Assembly: GCA_009692665.1 (NCBI GenBank)
Contig: SHYT01000001.1
Span: 149,378 to 213,377 of the forward strand
DNA from: Dehalococcoidia bacterium
Lineage (GTDB): Bacteria > Chloroflexota > Dehalococcoidia > Lucifugimonadales > SHYT01
DNA length: 64,000 nt
Direction of reading: 5' to 3'
In this document: in pieces, positions 52,034 to 60,740 of the stretch
Position numbering within the stretch: the first letter of the stretch is position 1
Layout of the letters: each line of letters starts with the position of its first letter
The notes under the pieces: model-generated
What the model saw: only the letters and a program-made list of their open reading frames with translations
What the model was told of the DNA's origin: nothing
Databases searched by the model: none
Program-made: the position numbers and the translations under genes

Positions 52034-52465
52034 CTAAAACGGGAGTTCCCAATTGCTCGGGCTCCAATCGAACTTGTTATCAGAAGCTACAACTGGTATC
52101 TCACCATGCACATCACACTCCAGGAGGCTCCAACCAAATCTCCCAGTGGTCAGTTCACCAGCCAAATGTCTGACTATCTCAGCGAAGTCGGAGGCATCGT
52201 CAGAAGAGAGACCCCCCTCAACCCGTGTTCCTGCCGTACCCAATCGCCTCATCCCTGTTGCTCGCTCCCGAACCTTCGCTACAATCCGCAGTCCGCTTGT
52301 AGTGCGAAACAACTGGTTCTCATCGAGTAGGACAACAGCGTCGGACTGACCTGAAAAGCCACTCACAAAATCAGCAAATTGCATAAGAGCATCGCTGGTT
52401 CCTGCAAACTGGATGTGCCAGGGAGTGTCGGCCCTTGTCCCCTGGATGAGCTTAACCGTTAGCAT
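52034..52465 (-). CDS. Hypothetical protein coupled to xerC-like gene
   Basis: The 143-residue frame begins inside the last 14 bases of the recombinase gene, which suggests coupling. It reads as a small soluble alpha/beta protein (VKLIQGTRADTPWHIQFAGTS, in parts; SDAVVLLDENQLFRTTSGLRIVAKVRE). I do not recognise a family. No membrane segment or motif is seen. Confidence 0.5.
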   Translation of the reverse strand: MLTVKLIQGTRADTPWHIQFAGTSDALMQFADFVSGFSGQSDAVVLLDENQLFRTTSGLRIVAKVRERATGMRRLGTAGTRVEGGLSSDDASDFAEIVRHLAGELTTGRFGWSLLECDVHGEIPVVASDNKFDWSPSNWELPF

Positions 52466-53483
52466 CGGAGGCGTCGCGGCGGCGGGCGTCTGAGCGTGGG
52501 TGCGCCTTCTCGTACGCCTTCCGCGCCTGGGCCTGGGTCACGTGTGTATAGATCTCCGTTGTGGCCGGGCTGGAGTGCCCCAGTAGCTCCTGTACCACAC
52601 GGAGGTCCGCGCCCCCGTCCAGCAGATGGGTAGCAAACGTGTGGCGCAGCGTGTGCGTGTGCACTCCGCTGCCGAGGCCAGCGCGTCCGGCGTAGCCGCG
52701 CACTAGCTTCTGCACGCTTCGCGCCGAGAGCCGCGTGCCGCGATTGTTCACGAACAGCGCGGTCTCTTTCTCGATCTGGCAGAACTCAGACCTGCCAATT
52801 TGCAAGTACTTCTGCACAGCATGTTTGGCCGGCTCCCCGAATAGCACACGCCGCTCCTTGGATCCTTTGCCCAGGACGCGCGCCTGTCGCTCCGCCAGGT
52901 TCACGTCCGACACGTTCATCCCAACAATTTCGCTGACGCGCATGCCGCAGGCGTACAGCAACTCCAAGATAGCCTTGTCACGCAGACCGCTGGCCTCATC
53001 TTCAGGAGGGGCTTTGAGCAAGACGTCTACCTTCTCGCGCTCTAGAAACTGCGGTAGCCGCTTGTCCAGCTTCAGTGAATCAATCTTGAGTGTCGGGTCT
53101 ATCTCGATGATGCCCTGCTTCTGCACGAGATGGAAGAACATGCGAAGGCCGACCAGGCGGCGCAGGACGCTCCGGCGGGCGTAGTCTCGCCCCAGCTTAG
53201 GATTGCGCGCGGACGGCTTGGCAGTGGAGAGCAGCCAGAACAGGTACTTGCCCAACGTGTCCCGTGTGACTGCCTTAAGACCTGTTATCTGCTCACGGTC
53301 GAGGAACTTCCAGAACGTGCCCAAGTCGCTCAGGTAGTTCCGGACGGTGTAGTTAGCAAGCCCTTTCTGACCAATGAGGTAGTCATGGAAAACGTCATAG
53401 TGGGGACGCGCCCAGTGGCTCTCGCCGGGGTCGCCGGGCGCTTTGTGCTGCGGTTGTTTGCCTCCCAGTGGCAGGGAAGACAT
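52452..53483 (-). CDS. Tyrosine recombinase, XerC/XerD type
   Basis: The 343-residue protein has an N-terminal SAM-like DNA-binding domain (about residues 25-125) and a catalytic domain with the full set R182, K206, H277, R280, H303 and Y312 (GMRVSEIV, GKGSKER, HTLRHTFATHLL, LLGHSS, EIYTHV). Such enzymes resolve chromosome dimers at dif. It follows topA on the same strand, as in many bacteria where dprA, topA and a xer gene are neighbours. Being the only recombinase seen, it may act alone like XerS or XerH. A 40-residue tail after Y312 is basic. Confidence 0.93.
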   Translation of the reverse strand: MSSLPLGGKQPQHKAPGDPGESHWARPHYDVFHDYLIGQKGLANYTVRNYLSDLGTFWKFLDREQITGLKAVTRDTLGKYLFWLLSTAKPSARNPKLGRDYARRSVLRRLVGLRMFFHLVQKQGIIEIDPTLKIDSLKLDKRLPQFLEREKVDVLLKAPPEDEASGLRDKAILELLYACGMRVSEIVGMNVSDVNLAERQARVLGKGSKERRVLFGEPAKHAVQKYLQIGRSEFCQIEKETALFVNNRGTRLSARSVQKLVRGYAGRAGLGSGVHTHTLRHTFATHLLDGGADLRVVQELLGHSSPATTEIYTHVTQAQARKAYEKAHPRSDARRRDASDANG

Positions 53484-53540
53484 AGAAGTCTACCTTTCTC
53501 TCCCCTGGCAGGTATTGTACAAGACAGCGGCTTAAGGAAG

Positions 53541-53580
53541 ACAAAGGGAGGCAGGTTTTCAAAAACCTGCCTCCCTTTGT
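53541..53580 (-). terminator. Terminator after topA
   Basis: ACAAAGGGAGGCAGGTTTT (53541-53559) and its complement (53562-53580) flank two bases. It is 54 bases past the topA stop on the minus strand and before xerC. Confidence 0.85.
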
Positions 53581-53633
53581 CACTGGCATCTGGAATACGC
53601 TTGCCCGCCTGCAGACGATAGGTCCACTTGGCG

Positions 53634-55883
53634 TTATGCGCTCTCCGCGGCTGGTTCCTTGGTAGCTGCCTCATCGCGGTAGCTGCATTTGGTGCAGCGC
53701 ACAGCGTTCCGCCCGGCCTCCACCATCATGCCGCCGCACTCCGGGCACGGCTCTGAAACCGGCTTGGCATTGGAGGCGAAGTTGCAGGTCGGGTAGTTGC
53801 TGCACCCGTAGAATGTAGAGCCACGTCCGCCCTTCCTGGCTTTGCGCTGGACAAGCTCGCCGCCGCAGTTGGGACAGAGCACGCCAATCTTGTGTACGAC
53901 CGGTCTACTATTTTTGCACTCCGGGAATCCACTACAAGATAGGAACGGCCCAAAGCGGCCAGTCTTGATAACCATGGGCTTGCCACAGAGTTCGCAGACT
54001 TCGTTGGTTGGCTCCTCTACTTTGACGCGGGGCATATTCTCCTGCGCAGCCTTAAGGGCCTCTTCAAACGGATCATAGAACTCTTTAAGCACCGGCACTC
54101 TCTGGCGTTCGCCAGATGCGATGTCATCCAGTTCCTCTTCCATCTTGGCGGTGAAGTCGTAGTCCATTACCACAGGGAAGTAGCCGGTGAGCTGGTCACT
54201 CACCACCTGGCCCAGCTTGGTAGAGTGCAACGAGCCACGCTCACGCTCCACATAGTTGCGAAAGACAATGGTCCCGACGATAGGCGCGTAGGTGCTTGGA
54301 CGGCCAATGCCGCGCTCTTCTAGGGCCTTGATGAGCGACGCCTCTGTGAACCGTGGCGGCGGCTGAGTGAAGTGCTGCTGCGGGTCAAGCTTCAGGCAGT
54401 CCAGAGGGTCCCCCTGAGCAAGCTCGGGCAGGTTCGATTCCTTGTCATCCGTGGACGCATCATCCAGGCCTTCCATGTAGACCGCGCGGAAGCCAGGGAA
54501 CTTGAGCACCGTGCCGGTGGCACGGAAGAGATACTGCCGGCCAAGGTTCGTCGGTACAGCAGTTATGTCAACGCTAGTCGAGTCCAGTACCGCATCGTTC
54601 ATCTGACTAGCCACCATGCGCTGCCAGATGAGCTCGTATAGGCGGTGCTGCTCCGGTGACAAGTACTGCCGCACAGAGTCAGGCGAGCGGCGGACAGACG
54701 TAGGCCGAATTGCCTCATGGGCCTCCTGCGCGCCCTTCACTTTTCGGGTGTACAGGCGTGGCACCTCCGGCGCGTACTCGGCACCGTAACGCTGGCGCAC
54801 CAGCTCCAGCGTTTCTTGCAGCGCACTCGCGGACACATCCGTGGAGTCCGTGCGCATGTACGTGATCAGGCCCACGCTGCCTTCAGCGCCCAGCGTCACG
54901 CCCTCATAGAGCTGTTGGGCAATAGCCATAGTGCGGCTGGCAACCCAACGCAGCTTACGGTTGCCTTCTTGCTGGAGGGTGCTTGTAATAAACGGCGGCG
55001 TTGGCCGGCGGTGTATCTCGCGCCTGGTGACCTCGGTAACAGCGTACCCTGCGCCTTGCAGGTTAGCTTCAATGCGGTGCGCAATGTCGCCATTGGGCAA
55101 GTCAATGCGCTCTTTATCCCCTACAACGGAGTGCAGCGTCGCGGTGAACTGCTTGGTTTCCTGGCTGTCCGCAGCCTTGCGCAGCAGTGCGTCAATGCTC
55201 CAGTACTCCACCGGCACAAACGCTTCAATCTGCCGGTCACGCTCCACAATCAGGCGGAGAGCGACGGACTGCACGCGTCCAGCGGAGAGTCCGCGCTGGA
55301 CCTTCTTCCAGAGCAGCGGGCTGAGCTGGTACCCGACCAGGCGGTCCAAGATACGGCGCGCCTGCTGTGCCTCCACCAGCTTCATGTCAATATCGCGGGG
55401 GTGCTCAAACGCTTCCTTAATGGCGGCTTCCGTAATCTCGTGGAACACCACACGGCGTTGCTGTTCTGGCCGAATGCCGGCAGCCTGCACCAGGTGCCAT
55501 GAGATAGCCTCGCCTTCACGGTCAGGGTCTGTCGCCAAAAAGACGGCGGGTGCGGTCGCTGCGAAGTCCTTAATCTCTTTCAGCACGGCCTTCTTGGTCG
55601 CCGAAACCACATATTGCGGCTCAAATCCATTCTCGACTTCCACGCCAAACTTGCCCTTGGGCAAGTCACGCACGTGCCCCATGGATGCGATGACATGGTA
55701 TCCGCTGCCTAGGAAGCGGCCGATCGTGCGCGCTTTGGTGGGCGACTCAACTACGACCAGGTTTGCGCCCTGGGCGGCGCGGGTACCGTTGGAGCGAGCT
55801 TTTTTCGCAGCGGCGGGCTTGCGGCGGCTTGTCGTCGCTTTCGCCTTGGTCGCTGTCTTTTTCTTGGTCACTTTTTCTGCCAT
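53634..55883 (-). CDS. topA: DNA topoisomerase I
   Basis: TopA relaxes negative supercoils by cutting one strand. ATG 55883 has AGAAGGAATTAT upstream and gives 749 residues; an upstream in-frame start is weaker. After a Lys/Ala-rich N-terminal extension of about 40 residues comes the TOPRIM domain (LVVVESPTKARTI, ATDPDREGEAISWHL), then RRILDRLVGYQLSPLLWKKV, GRVQSVALRLIVERDREI-like text and the active Tyr in GLITYMRTDS. The C-terminus has three Cys4 zinc ribbons (CELC..., CPNC..., CPEC...). The basic extension probably increases DNA binding. Confidence 0.98.
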   Translation of the reverse strand: MAEKVTKKKTATKAKATTSRRKPAAAKKARSNGTRAAQGANLVVVESPTKARTIGRFLGSGYHVIASMGHVRDLPKGKFGVEVENGFEPQYVVSATKKAVLKEIKDFAATAPAVFLATDPDREGEAISWHLVQAAGIRPEQQRRVVFHEITEAAIKEAFEHPRDIDMKLVEAQQARRILDRLVGYQLSPLLWKKVQRGLSAGRVQSVALRLIVERDRQIEAFVPVEYWSIDALLRKAADSQETKQFTATLHSVVGDKERIDLPNGDIAHRIEANLQGAGYAVTEVTRREIHRRPTPPFITSTLQQEGNRKLRWVASRTMAIAQQLYEGVTLGAEGSVGLITYMRTDSTDVSASALQETLELVRQRYGAEYAPEVPRLYTRKVKGAQEAHEAIRPTSVRRSPDSVRQYLSPEQHRLYELIWQRMVASQMNDAVLDSTSVDITAVPTNLGRQYLFRATGTVLKFPGFRAVYMEGLDDASTDDKESNLPELAQGDPLDCLKLDPQQHFTQPPPRFTEASLIKALEERGIGRPSTYAPIVGTIVFRNYVERERGSLHSTKLGQVVSDQLTGYFPVVMDYDFTAKMEEELDDIASGERQRVPVLKEFYDPFEEALKAAQENMPRVKVEEPTNEVCELCGKPMVIKTGRFGPFLSCSGFPECKNSRPVVHKIGVLCPNCGGELVQRKARKGGRGSTFYGCSNYPTCNFASNAKPVSEPCPECGGMMVEAGRNAVRCTKCSYRDEAATKEPAAESA

Positions 55884-56075
55884 ATAATTCCTTCTGGTGC
55901 CTTCTATTAGTAATAGACCGCCGTTCTGACCGCAACGTCGCCCGGCTGGTGCCACCTGCTAGGACAGGCATGGTATCACGGGACGTAAGCAACTGAAAAT
56001 TCGCAAGGTTACCTAGCGGCGTAACCGCTGAGCTTTTTAGTTTGGCTGGTACATGACGGGAACTTCGCGGGCTCG

Positions 56076-56812
56076 CTTCGAAATGCATCCCACCCACCTG
56101 TCGTACCAACCCCTTAAGTTCCATGAGCGCAAGGGTACTGCTAGCTGATGTCACCGGCACGTTCGCTCGGCGCGCCACATCATCGATATGCACTGGCTCC
56201 CGGCCAATATAGCGCAGCAGCCGCGTCTCGACGTCTTCTAATACTACCTCAGTTGATGCCTGCTCTCGCGGCGGCAGCTCTGCCGCGCAGCCAGACCACG
56301 TGAAAAGATTCATCTCTTCCAGAATATCACGACTGTCCATGATGAGCTTTGCGCCGTCCTGGATAAGTTTGTTGGCGCCGTGGCTGGCAGGCGAAAAGAT
56401 GCTTCCCGGCACCGCATACACGTCACGTCCCTGGTCCAGTGCGTACCGAACAGTCCACATCACGCCGCTGTCGTCAGGAGCCTCCACCACCAAACACGCC
56501 TGAACCATCCCGCTTAGGATGCGATTTCGGCGCGGAAAGTTTCCAGCGTCCGGCCTCGTACTCAAAGGCAATTCGCTTATTAACGCACCGTGTGCGGCGG
56601 CCTCGTCTGCCAATACTTTGTACTCCGGCGTCCAGCGCCGCGCGGTGCGCCACAGCATCAATGCCTCGCGCCAGGCCGCTTACAATTGTGCAGCCTGCCA
56701 TGGCCAAACCTTGCACCAAGTGCTGACCGGCTTCACGGCCATATGCCGTGGTGCGCCGTGTGCCAACCACCGTAATGGCGTGTTCGTCTTCCGGCAGTAT
56801 CCGTCCGCGCAG
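56076..56812 (-). pseudogene. dprA: DprA, broken by two deletions
   Basis: DprA loads RecA on incoming DNA. Its Rossmann core is visible in two frames: LRGRILPEDEHAITVVGTRR through GLARGIDAVAHRAALDAG (to about 56624), then PEYKVLADEAAAHGALISELPL, GNFPRRNRILSGM, VVEAP and FSPASHGANKLIQDGA in another frame. The loop normally between them (about 15 codons) is gone at about 56623. The N-terminal domain before LRGRILP is also missing, where the DUF1801 remnant joins. The DNA-binding tail (LLRYIGREPVHIDDVAR) is intact, but the frame then runs into topA without its own stop. Not functional. Confidence 0.85.
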
Positions 56813-56963
56813 GATAGGAGATCATGCCTCAGTTCATAGTCTCCTGATAGCCCTTTGGCAGGTTCTTCAGGATGACCTTACGGACTGCCTGGATATCCTC
56901 GCGGCGCTCTAGAGGCAGCGACTGCAGATATTCGTCAACGGTTTTGTCTGTGCTTTTCACCAT
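56813..56963 (-). pseudogene. DUF1801 protein start with premature stop, fused to dprA remnant
   Basis: ATG 56963 (AAGGA upstream) opens MVKSTDKTVDEYLQSLPLERRED and VRKVILKNLPKGYQETMN, the first 44 residues of a DUF1801 protein. A TGA at 56829-56831 stands where relatives have Trp (MNWGMISY), and the next codons GMISYP still match, after which dprA sequence begins at about 56812. So the gene has a nonsense change and lost its 3' two thirds. Confidence 0.7.
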
Positions 56964-56998
56964 GGCTGTCCTTCACATGAGGAATTGCTTCAGAATGG

Positions 56999-57087
56999 CG
57001 GAGAGGGTGGGATTCGAACCCACGAGAACCGGTGAAGGCCCTACGCGATTTCCAGTCGCGCCTGTTCGACCGCTCCAGCACCTCTCC
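56999..57087 (-). tRNA. tRNA-Ser(GGA)
   Basis: The acceptor arms GGAGAGG (57081-57087, minus strand 5' end) and CCTCTCC with discriminator G pair fully. A long variable arm marks it as class II; anticodon GGA is at 57051-57053; T-loop GGTTCGAATCC-type sequence is present. 89 bases, CCA not encoded. Confidence 0.96.
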
Positions 57088-57110
57088 GAGAGGAACACAG
57101 ACACAAAAAG

Positions 57111-57199
57111 CGGAGAGGGTGGGATTCGAACCCACGAACAGCTTGCGCCGTTACCGCATTTCGAGTGCGGCGCCTTCAACCGGGCTCGGCCACCTCTCC
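57111..57199 (-). tRNA. tRNA-Ser(CGA)
   Basis: Same acceptor stem GGAGAGG/CCTCTCC and discriminator G as its neighbour, a long variable arm, and anticodon CGA at 57161-57163. 89 bases, CCA not encoded. The two serine tRNAs are 23 bases apart and likely cotranscribed. Confidence 0.96.
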
Positions 57200-57415
57200 A
57201 GATACGGGTTATTATAGCATTGCGCGGGCTGGTTGCGGGCTGTATGGCTCTATCGCTTGCTCTGGCCGCCGATGACGATGAAGATATACACAACTTCTCA
57301 TCCGCACCCCGCAGACGCCGCTATTTTCTTGACATCCAGATGTCTTTCTCATACGCTATGGACGGTTCCAAGGCTTCACGAACACCCAAACGGGTATTCA
57401 TATGGAGCGCTTCCC

Positions 57416-58846
57416 GTGCCAAAACCCTCTCGGGCTGCCAAGAAAGAACAAGATCACCAGCGATGGGCTGCCGTGGTACTGGCCGCTGGCAAGGGTACCC
57501 GCATGCAATCGCGGCTCCCCAAGGTCATTCACCAGGTCTGTGGCCGTCCTTTACTTGCTCACGTCCTCTCCTCCGTCAGAGGAGCCGGTGTTGACCGCAT
57601 CGTTGTGGTTGTCCCACCAGAAAGCCAGGACATCCGGCAAAACATCAACGGCAATACGGAGTTCGCAGAGCAGGGGGAGCCTCACGGTACCGGCCATGCA
57701 ACGCTAGCCGCGATGACGGCTCTCAATGGAAATGGCGCCAATGGGAAGTTACGCCCTGAACACATTTTGGTCCTTGCTGGAGACGCTCCCCTCTTACAGC
57801 CCCAGACAGTGCGTGCGCTCATGGAGCGACACTTGGCGGCCAATGCAGACGTGACCGTGCTCACAGCCGTGGGCCTGCCGATCATGGGCCTGGGCCGCAT
57901 TGTACGGGATGGCAAAGGCAGCGTGGTGGCCATCGTTGAAGAGCGTGACGCGTCAGGCGGGCAGTTCTATATCAACGAGATAAATGGCGGCATCTACTGC
58001 TTCCGCGCGTCTGTCCTCTGGCCGCGCCTGCTGGAGGTCATGCCTTCAGCCTCCGGCGAACTCTATCTCACCGACGTTGTCCATCTGACCGCACGCTCTA
58101 GCGGCCACGTTGAAGGCATGGTAGCGGAGGACCCCTGGGACGTGTACGGGGTAAATACCCGCCAGCAACTTGCCCAGGCGAACACCGTGATGCGGAAACG
58201 GCTCTGCGACTACTGGATGGCCCAGGGCGTCACCATAATGGACCCGGCCACTACATACCTGGACGCCACGGTATCCTTTGGTGAGGACACCATTGTCCAT
58301 CCCAATACTCACGTCCGTGGCGCCACACGTGTAGGCCGCGACTGCGAACTCGGGCCTGGGGCTGTTATCGCGGACACCGCTATAGGCGATGGGTGCCACG
58401 TGGGCGGGTCCGTACTGGAAGGCGCTACGCTGGAAGATGGGGTAGAGGTTGGCCCGTACTGCCACCTGCGGCCGGGCAGCATCCTAAAACGCGGCGTCCA
58501 TCTGGGCAATTACGTGGAAGTGAAGAACAGCACGTTGGAACCTGGAGTGAGAGCGGGCCACTTCAGCTACCTGGGAGACGCCACAATCGGCAAAGATGTG
58601 AGCATCGGGGCGGGCACCATTACGTGCAACTTTGATGGGGTGAACAAGAACCGCACTGTGATTGGGGACGAAGCATTTATCGGCTGCGACACCATGCTTG
58701 TGGCCCCCATCAGGGTGGGTGCGCGAAGCATTACGGGCGCGGGCTCAGTGGTCACGCGTGATGTGCCGGACGATACGCTTGTGGTGGGGGCGCCGGCCAG
58801 AGCGATCCGCCTCATTACGCCACAACCTCCTTCCACAACGCACTAG
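57416..58846 (+). CDS. glmU: Bifunctional UDP-GlcNAc pyrophosphorylase/glucosamine-1-P acetyltransferase
   Basis: GlmU makes UDP-N-acetylglucosamine. GTG 57416 has GGAG eight bases upstream and gives 476 residues; longer in-frame starts are unsupported. The uridyltransferase part has VVLAAGKGTRMQSRLPKVIHQVCGRPL, EPHGTGHATLAA, LAGDAPLL and NEINGGIYCF. From about residue 260 the left-handed beta-helix acetyltransferase follows with GVTIMDPATTYLD, GAGTITCNFDGVNKNRT and ITGAGSVVTRDVPDD. UDP-GlcNAc feeds cell wall or surface glycans; no mur genes are in the window. Confidence 0.97.
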   Translation: MPKPSRAAKKEQDHQRWAAVVLAAGKGTRMQSRLPKVIHQVCGRPLLAHVLSSVRGAGVDRIVVVVPPESQDIRQNINGNTEFAEQGEPHGTGHATLAAMTALNGNGANGKLRPEHILVLAGDAPLLQPQTVRALMERHLAANADVTVLTAVGLPIMGLGRIVRDGKGSVVAIVEERDASGGQFYINEINGGIYCFRASVLWPRLLEVMPSASGELYLTDVVHLTARSSGHVEGMVAEDPWDVYGVNTRQQLAQANTVMRKRLCDYWMAQGVTIMDPATTYLDATVSFGEDTIVHPNTHVRGATRVGRDCELGPGAVIADTAIGDGCHVGGSVLEGATLEDGVEVGPYCHLRPGSILKRGVHLGNYVEVKNSTLEPGVRAGHFSYLGDATIGKDVSIGAGTITCNFDGVNKNRTVIGDEAFIGCDTMLVAPIRVGARSITGAGSVVTRDVPDDTLVVGAPARAIRLITPQPPSTTH

Positions 58847-58854
58847 GCGAAAGG

Positions 58855-60183
58855 GTGGTCTTATTGGATAGCGGTAGCAGTGCCGCGATTCTTGGTGTTT
58901 TTCTTGGGTTGCTCTTCTACGGAATAACAACCTTCAGCGAAATGGCCTTGCGCCTCGCCTCTCGCAACGGCCTGCCCAGCCAGGCGCAAAACGCTAGCCT
59001 GCCACAGTGGACTGTGAAGGCGCTGCAGACGTCCGTGTCCCAAACGGTACGCGCGCTGGTTGCCAGCCGCATTCTGTTCGCAGCCATCGTCCTCTCCGGC
59101 CTGGTGGCGTTTTTGTCGCCACGCGACCGTGTGCCATGGGGCGTAGAAGCAATCGTCCTGGTCGTGACAGCCGTTCTCTTGCTCCTGCTGCCCAGGGCGC
59201 TGGTGCGCATGATTGCCGGGAACCCCCTGCGGTGGGTGCGCGCCACAAGCCCGTGGCTGACCTTGGCACGCGCCGTTGGCACACCGCTGGCGTTCCTGGC
59301 GAGCAGCACGTATCCGGCAGAGGCCCACGTGCAACCTCCGAGTGACCCGCTCATGCTCCAGGCGGGGCTGCTGCCGGAGGGCAGCTCGGCTAACCACACA
59401 GGCGCTCCGCAGCACAACGAGCAGGAACGGGAAATGATCCGGTCCATTCTGGAGCTTGACACTACCTCTGCGCGGGAGATTATGACCCCGCGCGTGGATC
59501 TGGTGGCAGTCTCCACCGATGCCTCGCTGAGCGAGCTGGCAACCGCAATATTGGAGAAGGGCCATAGCCGCATACCAATTTTTGAGGGAACCATCGACCA
59601 CATCATCGGCGTGGTGGACGCACGCGACTACATGCGCGCGGTTACCGGGAACGACGTTGTCTCCTCCCTGCGCGGCCTTGCGAGGCAGGTGCTGTTTGTG
59701 CCGGAGAGCATGAAGCTGAACGACCTGCTGCTTGAGTTCCAACAGAAGCGCATGCAGATGGCCATTGTGGTGGACGAATACGGCGGCACAGCGGGGATTG
59801 TGACGCTGGAGGACTTGCTGGAAGAGATTGTGGGCGAGCTGTCTGACGAGCATTCCCACACCGAGAGGCCTGCCCAGGTCACCAGCACTGGCGAAGCGAT
59901 GGTGCTTGCACGAGAGCCGCTGGACAAGGTGAACGAGCTGTTTGGAACCAGCTTGCAGAGCGAGGACGTGGACACCGTTGGGGGGTACGTAGTTGGGCTG
60001 CTAGGGAAGATGCCGACGATTGGCGACAAGGTGGCCGCGGACGGTCTGGAGATTGAGGTGGCGGAGTTGATTGGGCGCCGCATTCGCAAGGTGCGGATTG
60101 CGCGCAGAGAGCCGGACAGCCCGGACAGCCACCCCGACAGCAGGGAAGAGACGAGCGCGGCACAGGGGAAGTGGGAGAGCTAG
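58855..60183 (+). CDS. CNNM/HlyC-CorC family membrane protein with CBS domains
   Basis: A 442-residue protein: N-terminal membrane domain with three helices (about residues 9-25, 70-90, 100-118), a CBS pair (residues 200-320; REIMTPRVDLVAVS, GHSRIPIFEGTIDHIIGVVDARDYM, MAIVVDEYGGTAGIVTLEDLLEEIVG) and a C-terminal CorC/HlyC domain (DTVGGYVVGLLGKMPTIGD). Family members act in magnesium or cobalt efflux. The membrane domain looks shorter and less conserved than usual. GTG 58855 is used; TTG 58864 fits its AAAGGGTGG site better. It follows glmU by eight bases. Confidence 0.9.
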   Translation: MVLLDSGSSAAILGVFLGLLFYGITTFSEMALRLASRNGLPSQAQNASLPQWTVKALQTSVSQTVRALVASRILFAAIVLSGLVAFLSPRDRVPWGVEAIVLVVTAVLLLLLPRALVRMIAGNPLRWVRATSPWLTLARAVGTPLAFLASSTYPAEAHVQPPSDPLMLQAGLLPEGSSANHTGAPQHNEQEREMIRSILELDTTSAREIMTPRVDLVAVSTDASLSELATAILEKGHSRIPIFEGTIDHIIGVVDARDYMRAVTGNDVVSSLRGLARQVLFVPESMKLNDLLLEFQQKRMQMAIVVDEYGGTAGIVTLEDLLEEIVGELSDEHSHTERPAQVTSTGEAMVLAREPLDKVNELFGTSLQSEDVDTVGGYVVGLLGKMPTIGDKVAADGLEIEVAELIGRRIRKVRIARREPDSPDSHPDSREETSAAQGKWES

Positions 60184-60302
60184 GGGCGGCAGGGTGGGTT
60201 GGAGGGCTGCTCCAGCACCGACGGATTCCGTATGTTTTGCTTGTGGCACTGCGAATATGTGCCTATTGTGTCGCAACTGGCCCACAATGGCCCAGATGCT
60301 TT

Positions 60303-60519
60303 GGTAGTGGGTCAGTTTGAGTATCTGGAACTATGGATTTGCCATAAGTCCAATTGGGCCGGCCAAGCTGGGAAACGCTGCCATCTCCTGTGGTGTCCGT
60401 TCATGGTTCGACAGGCTCACCACGAACGGGGAAAACAAGCGGCGGAGAGAGGGGCAAGAAGCCAGGCGCCCTGTTCGCCGTGTCGAGCAGATAATCACAC
60501 GTCAAATTGACCTACTATC
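60303..60519. mobile_element. Miniature inverted-repeat element, copy 2
   Basis: Ends GGTAGTGGGTCAGTTT (60303-60318) and AAATTGACCTACTATC (60504-60519) match the termini of copy 1 at 24907-25159 with a few changes each. The interior is collinear with copy 1 and carries the family A hairpin at 60397-60430. Being more diverged at its ends, this copy may be older. Confidence 0.82.
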
Positions 60520-60573
60520 CGGAACGGGGCTTCGTTGCGGTGACGGTGGGCTGCTGGTATAGTTGATAGCCAT

Positions 60574-60645
60574 GCCCCCGTAGCTCAGCGGATAGAGTAC
60601 CGGCCTCCGAAGCCGGGTGCGAGCGTTCGAGTCGCTCCGGGGGCA
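60574..60645 (+). tRNA. tRNA-Arg(CCG)
   Basis: Acceptor GCCCCCG/CGGGGGC with discriminator A, D-arm GCTC...GAGT, anticodon stem CCGGC/GCCGG with CCG at 60607-60609, T-arm GAGCG-TTCGAGT-CGCTC. 72 bases, CCA not encoded; a T run follows. Confidence 0.96.
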
Positions 60646-60740
60646 CTTTTAGGCTCGTCGGGGGTGGCCCACACGTTGAAGCCCGACAATTCGGCAACAA
60701 TGGATGGCGCTTCATAGCTACGACAGCTCAACACCGCCCA

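Noticed and set aside
56829..56831. UGA read as tryptophan (recoding) in the DUF1801 frame
   Set aside because: Other genes in the window use TGA as a stop (for example cinA and the reductase fusion), and homology ends some six codons later anyway, so a nonsense mutation in a decaying gene is simpler.
57233..57415. N-terminal extension of glmU in the same open frame
   Set aside because: The 61 extra residues show no homology, overlap the tRNA promoter region, and GTG 57416 has a proper ribosome site right before the conserved start.
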